The notes under the pieces are model-generated. The model was not told the DNA's origin, did no database searches, and was given only the letters and a program-made list of their open reading frames with translations. From Oxyruncus cristatus (Eukaryota > Chordata > Aves > Passeriformes > Cotingidae): DNA of 64,000 nucleotides. Location: positions 1,416,483-1,480,482 of the forward strand of contig VXAY01006780.1 in the NCBI GenBank assembly GCA_013399855.1, written 5' to 3'. Positions 35,022-46,824 of the stretch are shown here, one piece after another. The translations under genes were made by a program, and so were the position numbers. Position 1 is the stretch's first letter; each line of letters starts with the position of its first letter.

Positions 35022-35730
35022 TTGAATCCCAGAATGGTTTGGATTGGAAGAGACCTTTAAAAGTCATCCAGTCCCACCTCCTGCCATGGGCAGGGACACC
35101 TTCCACTAGCCCAGGTTGCTCCAAGCCCTGTCCAACCTGACCTTGGACACTTCCAGGAATGAGGCAGCCACAGCTTCTCTGGGCAACCTGTGCCAGGGCC
35201 TCACCACCCTCACAGGGAAGAATTTATTCCCAATATCCCACCTAAGCCTGCCCTCTGGCAGTGGGAAGCCATTCCCCCTTGTCCTGTTCCTCCAGGCCCT
35301 TGTCCCAAGTCGCTCTCCAGCTCTCCTGGAGCCTCTTTAGGCACTGGAAGGGCTCTAAGTTGTCCCTGGAGCCTTCTCTTCTCCAGGTGAACATCCCCAG
35401 CTCTCTCCAGAGTAGAGGGGCTCCAGCCCTTGGAGCATCTCTGTGGCCTCCTCTGGACTTGCTCCAGCAGCTCCAGCAGCTCCACATCCTTCTGCTGCTG
35501 TTTCCCAGGGCTGGAGGCAGCACTGCAGTGGGGACAGTCCTGCCCCACGCCTGCTGCCCACACTGGGGGTCAGCCCAGGGCACGGGCTGTTTCTGGGTGC
35601 CAGTAGACATGGCCAGGGCATGTTGAGCTCATGAGCAATTCCCTCCCCAGTCAGGATGTGTCCCAGTGCTCCCCTCTGACTCCCCCAAGGCTCTGTCTGC
35701 ACCACGTCCAGCACTTCCATGCTCATCTCA
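35022..35730 (-). mobile_element. CR1 LINE 3' fragment, type A, longest in window
   Basis: Starts GAATCCCAGAATGGTTTGGA, includes the whole type A 3' region, the CTCCACATCCTTCTGCTGCT block, and continues 5' into TGCCAGTAGACATGGCCAGG and CATGTTGAGCTCATGAGCAA, which belongs to the CR1 ORF2 end region. The 5' limit (35640-35770) is unclear. Confidence 0.9.
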
Positions 35731-35770
35731 CTTGCAGCACAATCTCCTTCCCAAAAACTCACAGGTAAAG

Positions 35771-37884
35771 CCATGTGCTTGGGTCCCTAGAGCCGGGCTG
35801 GAAATCACAAACCACCACTGAATTTACATGTATGGGATTTTCAGACTTGGTTCCAGGTTCTCTGAGGCCAAGAGCTGGTGGAATCCGTGGGCAGTAACAG
35901 GGAGCACCGTGTCCATCCCGCTCCTGCAGGTCCCCCCCAGCCCTCTCCACTGTGTTGTGCTGAATCTGCCTCGTCTGCTGCTTCAAACCCTGAACTCCTG
36001 AAAACTGCTGTGACTTCCTTGGAAATACGTCAGTGCTGCCCTAGATACTGAGGCTGCTCCACCAAACAGTCCTTTCCACACTGCACAGTGACTACCAGAC
36101 TATTTCTCCTGTTATTCTCAGCATCTCTGGGTTCATCCTCATTCCCCCTTGCCTGCCAGCCCCCCCAGAGCACCTCCACGCTCTGTCTACCCTTCCCAGC
36201 TCCCTCTCCTTCTCTGAAAATAACATGAAGGAAACCAAGGATTTATTCGTCATTTTTCCAGCCGTTAGACATCAAGAGTTGCGCTCATCTCTCTGCAGAT
36301 ATTAATTCCTCCAGGCTAAGTAATAACAGGCTCCCTGGAGCAGCCTGTCCTTCTTGGATTCCACGGATGCTCCTGGACTGCCCACTCTCCTCCTCAGCTC
36401 CCAGCCAGTTTGTGGCCAGATTAGAGCTCCCCCATCATGACAGTCAACTGGAATACTCCAAGTTGTATTTCATGCTCTCCTAAAAACCAAATATATCCTG
36501 TCTATCAAATCCAGTTCCTCTCCTAATTCTCTTATTCCTATAAACAAACCCACCGATCACATCTGCTGTGTTTTGCTCATGCTGGTGCCTTTGAGAGTGG
36601 GCCAAACCCCTGAAATCCAAATGCTCCCGAGCCAGGAGAGAGAACATGGAAGCTGCTGCTTTAAATGGGACAAATCTGCTTTTAATTGGCTGCTGTCCAT
36701 GACAGATTTTAATCCTGTGGAGGCAACAGTCCACACTACTATCTGAGCATTTTTACCAGCACATATTGAATGGCTTTTTCCAGTCCTCTGCTTTGTGTAT
36801 ATTCCTCCCCCAAAACTGTATTACTTAAATCATCAAACGATACATTAATTCCAGGAGTTTATATTATTGAGCTATTATGTTTTATCCATGGCTTCAAAAA
36901 ACATTTTCTAAAGAAATCAAGCCCTTTGGATCAATTCACTCTTTTTTCACCAACAGACCTACACCTCGTGCTTTCATCTAAGAAAACATATGGATAAACG
37001 TGAGCTTGGAATATCCTCGAGCTTTCAGGGACAAGGGAACACCCGAGCATCACTTTTTCACAGCAAATGTGGGGGCATAGCATGGGGTACTAAACAGAGC
37101 CCCCACTATCCTTGTTGGAGATGCTGTAAGGGGTCCAGCAGCTCCCTGGGAAGCCAAGTGAGAGGTGGAAGGGAATCATCTCAATACCAAAGTCCACATC
37201 TGACACTTGCATTACAAACACAAGTTTCATGCTCATACATAATCCAGGCAAACACATAAACAGACAGAGAAAGGAAATATGGGGAGTCTTCTATCATAAA
37301 AGAGAGATTGTGGGAGTTTTTATAAAGTTTCAGAATTATGTTAAACATGACAAAATTACCCAAGTTTAATTTTGTTGTTACTGCCTGCATTAATTGCTAA
37401 AGCATATTTGCAGTTAACGCAGAGGTATAAACACCTCAGAGGGAGGTACACAGCAAAAAAGTCTTAAAACTTCCCATTGAAAAACCAGGGATCAGATTTG
37501 GCCACAGCTGGGTCAAGCTCACTTTGCTCAGGATGGAATCTGTTCTTGCAAAAACTACTGAGCTGATTTCAAGAATAAAACTGTGGAAAAGCTGTTGTGC
37601 CCACAGGAACACCTGCTCTGTCTCTGGCTGCAGGGGGCTGCATTTGGTTTTCACTTTTGTTTTCTGTTTCAGGCTCTTGCTTTAAAGGTTTCATTTTAAA
37701 CTTGGCAGGAGCACCCAGGCAGTGTTAGTCAGGGATCAGCCCCTTCCCGAGACAAACACTCACAGGTGACTCACTGATGGTCTTTTGAAAGCAAATCCAA
37801 GCACATGGGGCACTAACTGGAGCCATTTTAGTGCTGGGCTGTTCCCAGTCCCAGAGGAATCGGGCGAGGAGCCCCAGGGGAAAG
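35771..37884. other. Unique intronic stretch
   Basis: No exon or repeat recognised in about 2.1 kb; AT-rich from 36730 to 36990 and 37180 to 37440. Confidence 0.55.
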
Positions 37885-38003
37885 CCAGGAGCAACCTGAC
37901 CTAGTGGAAGGTGTCTGTCCCTGCCCATGGCAGGGGGTGGAATGAGATGGGCTTTGAGGTCATTCACAACCCAAACCATTCTAGGATTCCATGATTCTCC
38001 ATG
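37885..38003 (+). mobile_element. CR1 LINE 3' end, type A
   Basis: Begins CCAGGAGCAACCTGACCTAG and ends CATTCTAGGATTCCATGATTC; contains a small internal duplication (GTGTCTGTCCCTGCCC). Confidence 0.92.
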
Positions 38004-39238
38004 AATGCTTTCCGAGGGGAAGGCAGTGGTGTCCATCCAAAGGAGGGGGTATCCACTGGGTGCTCCCCTGGCTTGCAGAGGTCTCCTGATGCCCTTCCCT
38101 GCTCTCCAACCTCTGAGCACAGTTCTCTGTCTCTGCTTTTTGTAATAACTATCCCCAACAACTTTGTAACTTTGTACTTCCCCCATCACCAGTGTGTAGA
38201 AGCTTCCGAGTTTAGTTTTTAATAGTGCTACAGAGAGTTAAGATGATTTTATTTTTTCCTATATGATCCCCCCCCTTTTCTGCCGTGTCCTAAGACCTCG
38301 CCCTGGCCATCACCACATTTCCACCCTAATTCCTGTTTCTCCCAGTATCTGCCCCTCCTGAGGGGGGTGAGGAGATGCTGTCCTGTGCTCTCACACCCAG
38401 ATTTAACATCTGGGATAAGGAGGGCTGGATGAACTGGGAATCCCTTTAAACCAAAGGTGCTGTGGGATAAGGACGTGTGGCTTTCCAGCACACAGCAGGA
38501 ATTCGTCGGCTCAGTGTCATGGGTTGATTTCCTACTGTTTTCAGCTTTAACAGTTGGATTGATACAATTAACACGTTTTCATATGCTTTCCTTAAAAAAA
38601 AAAAAGAAAAAGCTAAAAAAAGAGAAACTGCTATTAAAGCTCGCAGGCATTTTATGTCCTAGAATTTATACTGAGAGCTACATAAAAAAAGCAACAAAAC
38701 CATACGAGTAATTAGGGTGGGGGAGAAACAGCCCCTGTAAAATGATCGATAAATCCCTTTATAAGCCTTAACAATCGTGTTACTTTGCAATTTGATTTTG
38801 AAACTTCCAGAATTTCGCGAAGAGCTTCAGCCCTCAAATACATTTGCCAGCTGCAGGTTCTCATCTCGCTATTTGTTAATTGTAACGAAGGAAAATAATT
38901 ATTCCCCGAGTCCTGGGGAGGTGTTGGCGCTGGAAGTGGCGGGGTTGGAGCGGTGCCAGGGTGGGGATGGATGGCTGTGCCGGAGCTGTCGCCCTGTGCC
39001 GGGTGCTGCTCTCATTTCACTGCTCCATTGACGTCACCGGGAGCTTTCAAACCAGCCCCGCACGTCTGGTGAACTCCACAGAACTGGGAGAATGAAAAAC
39101 CCGCAGCTCATTCACCAGAATGAAAATTAGGTGGTTTTTTTTTCTCCCTCGTAAAACCTTTGCTGTTTTATTGCTTTTTTTCGTGCCCTTTATCGAGTTT
39201 GTGTTTAAATCAATACACTGGGATTATAATATGTACCA
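38004..39238. other. Intronic stretch with CpG-containing patch
   Basis: Mostly AT-rich with an A-rich run near 38595-38625 (Pol II-like tail not evident). From about 38905 to 39075 the sequence turns GC- and CpG-richer and holds the perfect CRE listed separately. No coding exon recognised. Confidence 0.55.
39029..39036. promoter_or_regulatory. Perfect cAMP response element (TGACGTCA)
   Basis: Palindromic CREB/ATF site at the edge of a GC-rich patch (GGCGCTGGAAGTGGCGGGG at about 38927) within the long 5' intron, 22.5 kb upstream of the first common exon. cAMP induction of PDE4 isoforms is well documented; a role for this site is inference. Confidence 0.5.
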
Positions 39239-39239
39239 G

Positions 39240-39330
39240 GGATCAGCCCTGCCCATGGCAGGGGGTGAAATGAGGGGATCTTTAAGGTTGTTTCCAACCT
39301 AAACCAGTCTGTGATTCTGTGATCTGTGAT
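39240..39330 (+). mobile_element. CR1 LINE 3' end, type A
   Basis: Short tail beginning at CAGCCCTGCCCATGGCAGGG and ending GTGATTCTGTGATCTGTGAT. Confidence 0.9.
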
Positions 39331-39514
39331 AAATTCAACAAAGACAATCAAAATGCTGAGGAAGGACACTCTTTGTGTTTCCAAAGGTAACAGAATGGCT
39401 CTTTTTGCTCTAATTTAGATAGTTTAGGGTTTAATTCTCCAATCCTTATAAAAACCCCCATGTTATCAACCTTGTCATATTCTGTGGAATGGGATGTTCT
39501 GTGTTACAAACTGC

Positions 39515-39700
39515 ACTTGGTGATCCTATGGCTCACTTCCAACTCGAAATATTCTGTGATTTCATGACTCTATGATTCTATTATTCCATGATTCTGTGAT
39601 TCTATTATGCTATGACTCCATGACTCTGTGATTCTGTTATTCCGTGATTCTGTGATTCCACAATTCTGTGATTCTATTATTCCATGATTCTATGATGGAA
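39515..39700 (+). mobile_element. CR1 LINE 3' tip (type D) with expanded octamer array
   Basis: GTGATCCTATGGCTCACTTCC marks a CR1 3' end, followed by roughly 150 bases (39548-39697) of degenerate 8-bp units of the form ATTCTRTG, ATTCCATG, ACTCTATG. Ordinary copies in this window carry only one to three units, so the tail has expanded as a microsatellite. Confidence 0.85.
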
Positions 39701-40705
39701 GGTTTCAGAATCTTTCTTTTTTACGTGGCTGCCCTGCAAATGAGCAGAAAAGATGCTCCCTGAGCAGTGTCTGGTTTGAGACAGCTCTGCTCAGGTGGCA
39801 GCCAAGCACTGACATCCATCTGCCATAATCCAGAGCTCCCAGGACAGAGCCAGTGGGCATAGAAGGTGGATAATGGTTATAGATTTGTTTTTGCAGTTTG
39901 TGGAGAAAGATTTTTCATCTTTGAAAAGTCCTTCTGAGGAGTCTTGTCTGCATAAGGAGCAAACACCACAGCTGCTGGTGACAACCCTGTGTCACCCAGG
40001 GCTGAGCAGGATGTCAGCAAGGACAGGGAAAACTATAGGAAAAGCCTTTGTTTAGTTCTCAGGGTTAAATTCCAGCTGAGCTTTGGACCTGAGGAGCAGA
40101 GGACAGTGCCTAACATCCATCTGTCCTGCTCAGTGTTGGGAAGGGAGCTCCTACACAGGGTGCACCTGGGTTTATTCTGTGCAGAAGCAACTTGGGCAGA
40201 GTAACTCGATGGGAATGTTGCACAGTCCCTGGAATAGCTCTTTCATTATTCCCATCAGCAAAGGGGATAAAGTGCAGGGGACTGGCTCAGGGGGAATGGG
40301 GAGCTGTTCTCAGGATTGCACAACTGTAAATCACAAGCTGTGGAGGCTGTAAAAAAAAATAATCACTTGACTTTTGGAATTCTTTGTCTGTAACGAATCC
40401 CAGGTCAGTAGGAACCCGAAATTTCACTTATTAAATTTCACTTATTTCTTCCGTAGAGAAGAAGCCCTTTTTCCATCATGCTGTTCACTGTACCAGCTGA
40501 CTGTCTGAGATTGCCTAATCTGCCAGTGAGTTTGGAGCTAAAAGAAATCTGTATCCCAGTTATTAGCCTCTGGAGAAGAGGTTTATGAAGGAAATCCTGA
40601 TAAAGCTTTAGAAACAGGAATCTGCATTTCTAAGCCTGCTAAGATGCAAGAGTGGAAAAAGCCCCAGAACTTCTTAGAAAATGCTGAGACCTCTTTTCGC
40701 ATTCA
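39701..40705. other. Unique intronic stretch
   Basis: No feature recognised. Confidence 0.55.
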
Positions 40706-41195
40706 GAGAATCCTAGAATGGTTTAGGCTGGAAAGGACCTTAAAACTCATCTCATTCCAACTGCCTGCCATGGGCACGGACACCTTCCACTAGTCCAGGT
40801 TGATCCAAGCCCTGTCCAACCTGGCCTTGCACACCTCCAGGGATGGGGCAGCCACAGCTTCTCTGGGCAACTTGCACCAGGGCCTCACCACCCTCACAGG
40901 AAAGGATTTCTCCCCAATATCCCACCTAGCCCTGCCCTCTGGCAGTGGGAAGCCAGAGGGCATTCTGCACATTCCCCCCTTGTCCTGTCCCTCCAGGCCC
41001 TGGTCCAAAGTCCCTCTCCAGCTCTCTTGGAGCCCCTTTAGGCACTGGAAGGGGTTCTAAGTTGTCCCTGGAGCCTTCTCTTCTCCAGGTGAGCACCCCC
41101 AGCTCTCCCAGCCTGGCTTCAGAGCAGAGGGGCTCAGGCACTCAGAGCACCTCCGTGGCCTCCCTGGACTCGCTCCAGCAGCTCCACATCCTTCT
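40706..41195 (-). mobile_element. CR1 LINE 3' fragment, type A
   Basis: Starts AGAGAATCCTAGAATGGTTT and reaches the CTCCACATCCTTCTAGACC block. Carries an insertion of about 18 bases (GAGGGCATTCTGCACATT, near 40956) between GGGAAGCCA and CCCCCTTGTCC. Confidence 0.93.
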
Positions 41196-42204
41196 AGACC
41201 CATGTGAACCCAGAGAAAGCCAGCACATGGTTTCCTGGTTATCCCTGGATGACCTACCCCAAAGGGTGCTCACAGACACCACCAAAGCCAGGCTGGGGAG
41301 CAGCAGCTGCTGACCCACCAGGGCAGCTCCTCCATCCAGGCTCATCCCGACAGGACCAGCACATGGAGGGGTGTCTGCAGCCAGGGAGGACTCAGACTGC
41401 TGGGACTTGGACAAGTCACGGAGGAGGAGGACTGGAAAAACAACTTCATGTGTGTGACAGATAGAGATGCACATGAACTTGGCTAAAAAGAGTCTCCTAT
41501 CCAAGTGAAGTTACACAGATTATTTCCCTGGAAGTTAAGATAATGAATGGAAATATGGTAATGTAAATACGTCAAGAGCGGCCTCAAACACTCTAACTCT
41601 TATCTTCTGCCTTGCAAGACCAGCATGAAAATCCAGCCAGGAACAACTTGAAAAGATACAGCATGAAGAGAAGGGAAAGGTCACTAAATACCAACCCCAT
41701 TCCTCCACCGGAATCCCTCTGTAACCAGCTTCCCAAACAGCCAAAGCAAACACTGCACTGCTCAGAGCCAATTAAATCCCCATTATTTTATTGTTAAAAA
41801 TTCTGTTTCAGCCAGGCATTGTCTCTGCTACAGACACATCTCAACAGTGGGTTCTTTGTGCTTCCTACAGGCATTTGTGAGCACAGGAGAAATATTTGGC
41901 CTTCTCTCTCTGAATTGTGCCTACAGATTTCTGAGTTACGTCTCTCAAATCTACCTTCTGCATATAAATCATTTCTTTGCTGGAAATTCTGCCTATTTAT
42001 AGAAGGCTAAGGAATTAATACATGAAGACAACCAAAATGTTTGAAGTACATCTAAAGTTACAGCTAAAACCCAGGAAAATCAGGTAACTTGAAGGTAGAG
42101 CAGATTTTGACCCACGGCATTGGAGAGTGTTAAATAATCGCACACCAAACCTTGAGTATTTTGAAACTCAATATCAAAATCAAAGTCAGTTCATGTCAGT
42201 GAGG
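41196..42204. other. Unique intronic stretch
   Basis: No exon or repeat recognised; 41196-41460 could be remote 5' CR1 sequence but I cannot support that. Confidence 0.5.
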
Positions 42205-42500
42205 TGAGGTGAGGGTCAGTCTCTTCTCACAGGTAACAAGGGACAGGATAAGAGAAAACAGCTTCACGTTGCACCAGGGGAGGTTTAGCTTGGATATTTG
42301 GGAATACTTCTCCCTGGAAAGGTTGTCCAGCCCTGGCACAGCTGCCCAGGAAGGCGGCAGAGTCTCCATCTCTGGAGGGATTTAAAAGCCATGTGGATGT
42401 GGAACTTGGGGACATGGGGCAGTGGTGGCCTTGGCAGTGCTGGGGGAACAGTCTCAGTAGGCTTCTCCAATCTAAATGATTCCATGATTCTGTATGATAC
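42205..42500 (+). mobile_element. CR1 LINE 3' fragment, type C
   Basis: Contains GCACCAGGGGAGGTTTAGCT, AAAGCCATGTGGATGTGGAA and GGTGGCCTTGGCAGTGCTGG, ending GATTCCATGATTCTGTATGA. Confidence 0.92.
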
Positions 42501-43119
42501 CACATTATGAAAAACATCTCCAGCCTCACATCCAACTGCAAACATCTCAATTTGAATCAAGTGAGCTGAAAGAATTAAGGTCAGGGTGGCTGTTCTGCGC
42601 CCCGTGGTTATCACCCCTCTGATAAACACGTTTCTATTCCGGCACAAAGACATGCCAAGAGGACCTGCCCCTCCGGCTGCACTTATCTGGGGGCTGTGGA
42701 GCACCTCTGAGATCCCTGTGCTGGCAGCCGGAAGCAGAGTCCTGGGTTTTCGTTCCACCACTTCATATCATGACAGTTTCTGCTCCCCCCCTCACCCAGA
42801 CACAACGTTCAGTCTGAATTCAAGAGCTTGAAATCATCCCTACAAACAAGCACCAACCATGAATTCCTCTATTTCCCCACCAGGCATTTACAGGAACTGC
42901 TGTGCTGGTGCAATCCCAACTGCACATAACCATTTTCCATTGCCCCAAAACACGCTATAATGTCCCATACCAGGCAAAGCACAAGCGCAGAGCTCTCCTC
43001 CTCTGCCCCCAAAAATCAGCAGCGACCGACGTCCCACATTGCCCAGGTGTGAGTAGGAACCACCAGCTCCTCTGCTGAACTTGGAGGAGAACATGGTGCT
43101 CTGAAGCAAAAGGCCATCC
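42501..43119. other. Unique intronic stretch
   Basis: No feature recognised. Confidence 0.55.
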
Positions 43120-43225
43120 ACAGAATCATGGAATGGTTTGGTTTGGAAGGGACCCTTCACGGGGGTCATCATGTCCCTTCATACCCTGTCATGGGCAGGG
43201 ACACCTTCCACTAGGTCAGGGTGAC
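43120..43225 (-). mobile_element. CR1 LINE 3' end, type A
   Basis: Starts CACAGAATCATGGAATGGTT and ends at CACCTTCCACTAGGTCAGGG; the segment GGGGGTCATCATGTCCCTTC is rearranged relative to other copies. Confidence 0.9.
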
Positions 43226-43997
43226 GCTCTAGTTAAAGAGTTTGCTTATGCATGATGGGACAGCAGAAGGAGAAGCTCAGAGGAAGCCCAAAAATTTATT
43301 CAAGAGGAAAAAAATGCCTGAAGATGCAGTGCAAATGTGGAACATCAATTAATGAGCCTCAGCCACGATGCATGCTCTGAACAAGCAACCAAGAGGCTAC
43401 ACAGGTCAGGATCAGCAAGACTCAGTCTAACACTAACTAGGCCAGCATGGGGTGAGGAATATGCTTTATTTCCACCTGTGCACTGGTGAAGTGAATTTTA
43501 TAGGAGAACCCCTATCCCCTCCTTCATAAATCCAGATTCTGACAAGGCTCCCTTTGAGCTGTCCACTTTTAATTACTTGAAACTTCACTGATTGATTAGA
43601 TGGCACCAACCTGTCCCCAGGGTCCATCCCTAATAACCCTTCCTCTTAGAATTAGGGTGCTGTTCAGTTCATTTCAGTTCATTTCTAGAGCTGAAATTAT
43701 TTATATTGCTCTTGCAACCACAGAATGTATTTCTCCTTTCTCCAAATGAAACATCTATTTCCATAACTCCCTCTGCTCTGCACAGACGTTCACACTGCCC
43801 ATAACTAATGTGCAAAGTCTCTCCTCTTCCTTTCATTTGTAAGTCTGGCAAATCGATTAACACTTCCCACCCCTTTCTTCCCGGTTCCATATTCCTCTGT
43901 CTCAGCTTCCTAGGGCTCCTCCTCAAGATGAACTTTCTAAATCAAACCAACTGCCCCTGCAAAACATCAAGGGAAAGCCATGTTAAAAATTCCAAGA
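43226..43997. other. Unique intronic stretch
   Basis: No feature recognised. The repeat ATTTCAGTTCATTTC near 43670 is a local 10-base duplication (TTCAGTTCAT). Confidence 0.5.
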
Positions 43998-44226
43998 TAG
44001 GTTTGCTTAGATTAGAGATTAGTGAGAATTCTTCCCTGTGAGGGTGGTGAGGCCCTGGCACATGTTGCCCAGAGAAACTGTGGCTGCCCCATCCCTGGAA
44101 GTGTCTAAGACCCGGCTGGAACATCCTGCTCTAGTGGAAAGTGTTCCTGCCCATAGCAGGGGGTGGAACGAGATGAGCTTTGAGGTCCCTTCAACACAAA
44201 CCATCCCATGATTCCATGATTCTGAT
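43998..44226 (+). mobile_element. CR1 LINE 3' fragment, type A
   Basis: Begins AGGTTTGCTTAGATTAGAGA and ends CCATCCCATGATTCCATGATT. The GGTTGGACGGGGCTTGGAGCA segment is shortened. Confidence 0.92.
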
Positions 44227-46329
44227 ACAGGCTCGGCTGAAGCGCAGCAACACCTGCTGCAGTGCCAGGCACAGCCATGTGAGCCCTCAGTTATCTCTGT
44301 CCTTCAGGCCTGGCACGTGCGGGACCTCTTTGGCAGGGGAGGAATCAGTGCTGTCAACACCCTCCCGAGCACAGAGCAGCCACGTGAGCCGGCGAGGGGG
44401 CACGTGCCACCAGGTGTGTCCTGCAGAAGGACAGGGGGTGTCTGGGCAGTGGCACTGCCGTGGCTCCACGGGCTGGCACCACCAGCAGCAGGAAGAAGGA
44501 CCCTGCTGTCCAGCCCAGCCCACGGAGCGGCGGAGGAAGAGCGATCGCTCAGCTCAGCTATCCAACGATTCACCGGGAAGACACAGCCCTTGTTTTATGC
44601 AGGGTAATGACAGACACTGTTAGGGTTTCAATCAAGAAAAGCTCACACCACTGTGAAGGGCCCTTGGGAAGGGAGGACAGCCAGCATCACGCACAGAGAA
44701 CTCAAGCAACCAGTGGGACCTTTCATCCTTCCTCTTCCTGCCACCTCCTTGTCTCCAGGGGCCTCCAGTGGCTTCCTTTCCGAACCTTTGCTGTCACCAG
44801 AGGTCTTCCAACAATATAATAAGGCATTTTTGCTCTTCTCTAAATATTTACCTTTCCATTCTCCTGTCTCTGAAACACCACACACGGTTCCCCTCAAGGA
44901 GCAGGCTGTGCTCTGGGGAAGGGAATCTCACCCTGTCACTCCACAGCGCCTTTAAAGGCTCAGAGCCTCGATATTTTCATTAATATATACAAATACTAAG
45001 CCAGAGGTTCATCCCAGAGCCTAATGCAGAGGTTAAACGATTATAAGCAATAATGAGATTACGTAAAATAAATTCAATGTAAGAGCAGAATATTTCTGTC
45101 TATAGGTATGATAACAGAATCAGCATTTGAATATCTAGGATATAAAATTATGTCTATATTCTGTGTCCTTAAGGACTACATAGATTATCCACACTAGAAG
45201 ACCACGTATATCACACTACCCAATGGCTTCATCCCTGGACTTAAACAGCGGGTCTTTACCTACAAAATGAAACCCATTTTGGTGCCGTCTATCAAACCAA
45301 ATCCTGCGCCATCCGTGGTAGGACACGACTCTGGAGCTTCCCTCTCCCCTCCCTCTGCCCTACCATGGCCAGATCAGAGCAGAGGCAGCAGCAGCAGCTC
45401 CATCTGCTTATTAAAATGCAACAGTAGTTGACAACAGACTGGAGAAGGTGCAGAGGTAGCACCATGAAATCACTCAAGCGAAAGAACGTTTTAGGGACTC
45501 ATCAATTTTTAAATGAAAATTTCAGTTCATGCACACCTTCGAATGAAAACAATCAAGCACAATACCAAATTTTCCGTCCTTTCCCCACCCTTTCTCCACA
45601 GCCCCAATTACCAGGTGTCGTGAGGGTGTGTTGCCAGATCAAAATCTGACCAGGAAAGATCAGAAAAGAAAATATTCACTAAACAACCTGACAGTGCCAT
45701 AGCTCCAGGAACACGCACCCCCTTAATGCTCCTGTTCAGCAGCTGCTTTTGACCAAGGTAAAATCACCACTTTCAAGCTCTTCTGCCCACCAGAACTGCT
45801 CTGATCCGGACAAACCCATGGAATACTCACCAAATCCACGAATGACGGCGATTAGGTAAAATATTAATATTTAACATCTTCCAAGATGAGACTTCTCTTC
45901 TACTCGTCCGAAAATATTCAGTACATTTCCTGCTTATTCCAAACTTGTATCTTTCTGAAGTTGTATCACTGGCACGGAGATGTTTCCACGAGTTTTTATT
46001 CTTTGTGATTACATGTCAACTCCCATTGCAGGGTGGATGTCACTTTATATACGAATGCAAATGACTTGGCAATCAAAATGTGAGGGTGCATGTGGAACAG
46101 CCTCTACGGACTCCCATATTTCTTCATTTCTAGCAGAAGAAAGAAAAAATAAATCTATTTCTGGCAAAACCCTGACTGCAGTTTCCTGCTCTCATTTGTA
46201 TAATCCCTTCCAGTGATCCTGAGACGGGGAGGGTGGGGGGAAAAGGCAAGGCTTTTCAAAGCTGGAGAAACATCCCCTTTTTCCTGTTTATCCTTTCCAG
46301 GTCATATCCCTCGTTCATTCAGCACCTTC
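44227..46329. other. Unique intronic stretch
   Basis: GC-rich at 44280-44580 with open frames on both strands but no recognisable protein; AT-rich from 44960 to 45240 and 45820 to 46000. No repeat recognised. Confidence 0.5.
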
Positions 46330-46824
46330 ACAGCTGAATCAAAGTTTTCTGACGCTGCAGAAACTCCGCTCCCGGGTCCCTCCTGTGTAACCCAGGGATG
46401 GTATTCCCGGGGTGACAGGGGTGCAGGCAGCTACGTGGGGACACAGGTCCCCATCCAGATGAGGGGTTACAGGCAGGAGGGAGCAGGTCTCTGTGGCAAA
46501 AGGCCTGGCTTATCCATCCCACCAAACCAGACGCAGCAGCAAAGCTCTCCGAGTGTTTCCAGCTGCCTGCCAGGGGTCATTCTGCACGGAGAGGGGAGTG
46601 CTCTGCGCTATTCCCGCTACGCGGGACTGGGGCTGTGTCCCCGGATGGGATCCCTACTGCCTCTCCAGCCCTCCCCAGCCCGGCTCGAGGTGCTGTGCCT
46701 GCAGGAGAATCCTCGGAGCAGGTACCTCCGCAGCTGCGACCTCGCCCCGATGAGCGACAGCGGATTTGTGAATCTCTGCATAAAATGGAATTTTACAAGA
46801 TTTACATCTAAATCCCGCCGCTAA
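46213..46824 (+). other. Unrecognised 203-codon open frame, antisense to PDE4B
   Basis: A 612-base ATG-started frame overlapping the CpG-rich block. No domain, signal peptide or membrane segment that I recognise; composition (Ser, Gly, Pro, Arg) is what GC-rich DNA gives by chance. It could be part of a divergent non-coding transcript if the block is a promoter. Confidence 0.12.

Noticed and set aside
41196..41460. Possible 5' extension of the CR1 copy at 40706.
   Set aside because: The sequence does not match the 5' continuation seen in the 35022 copy.
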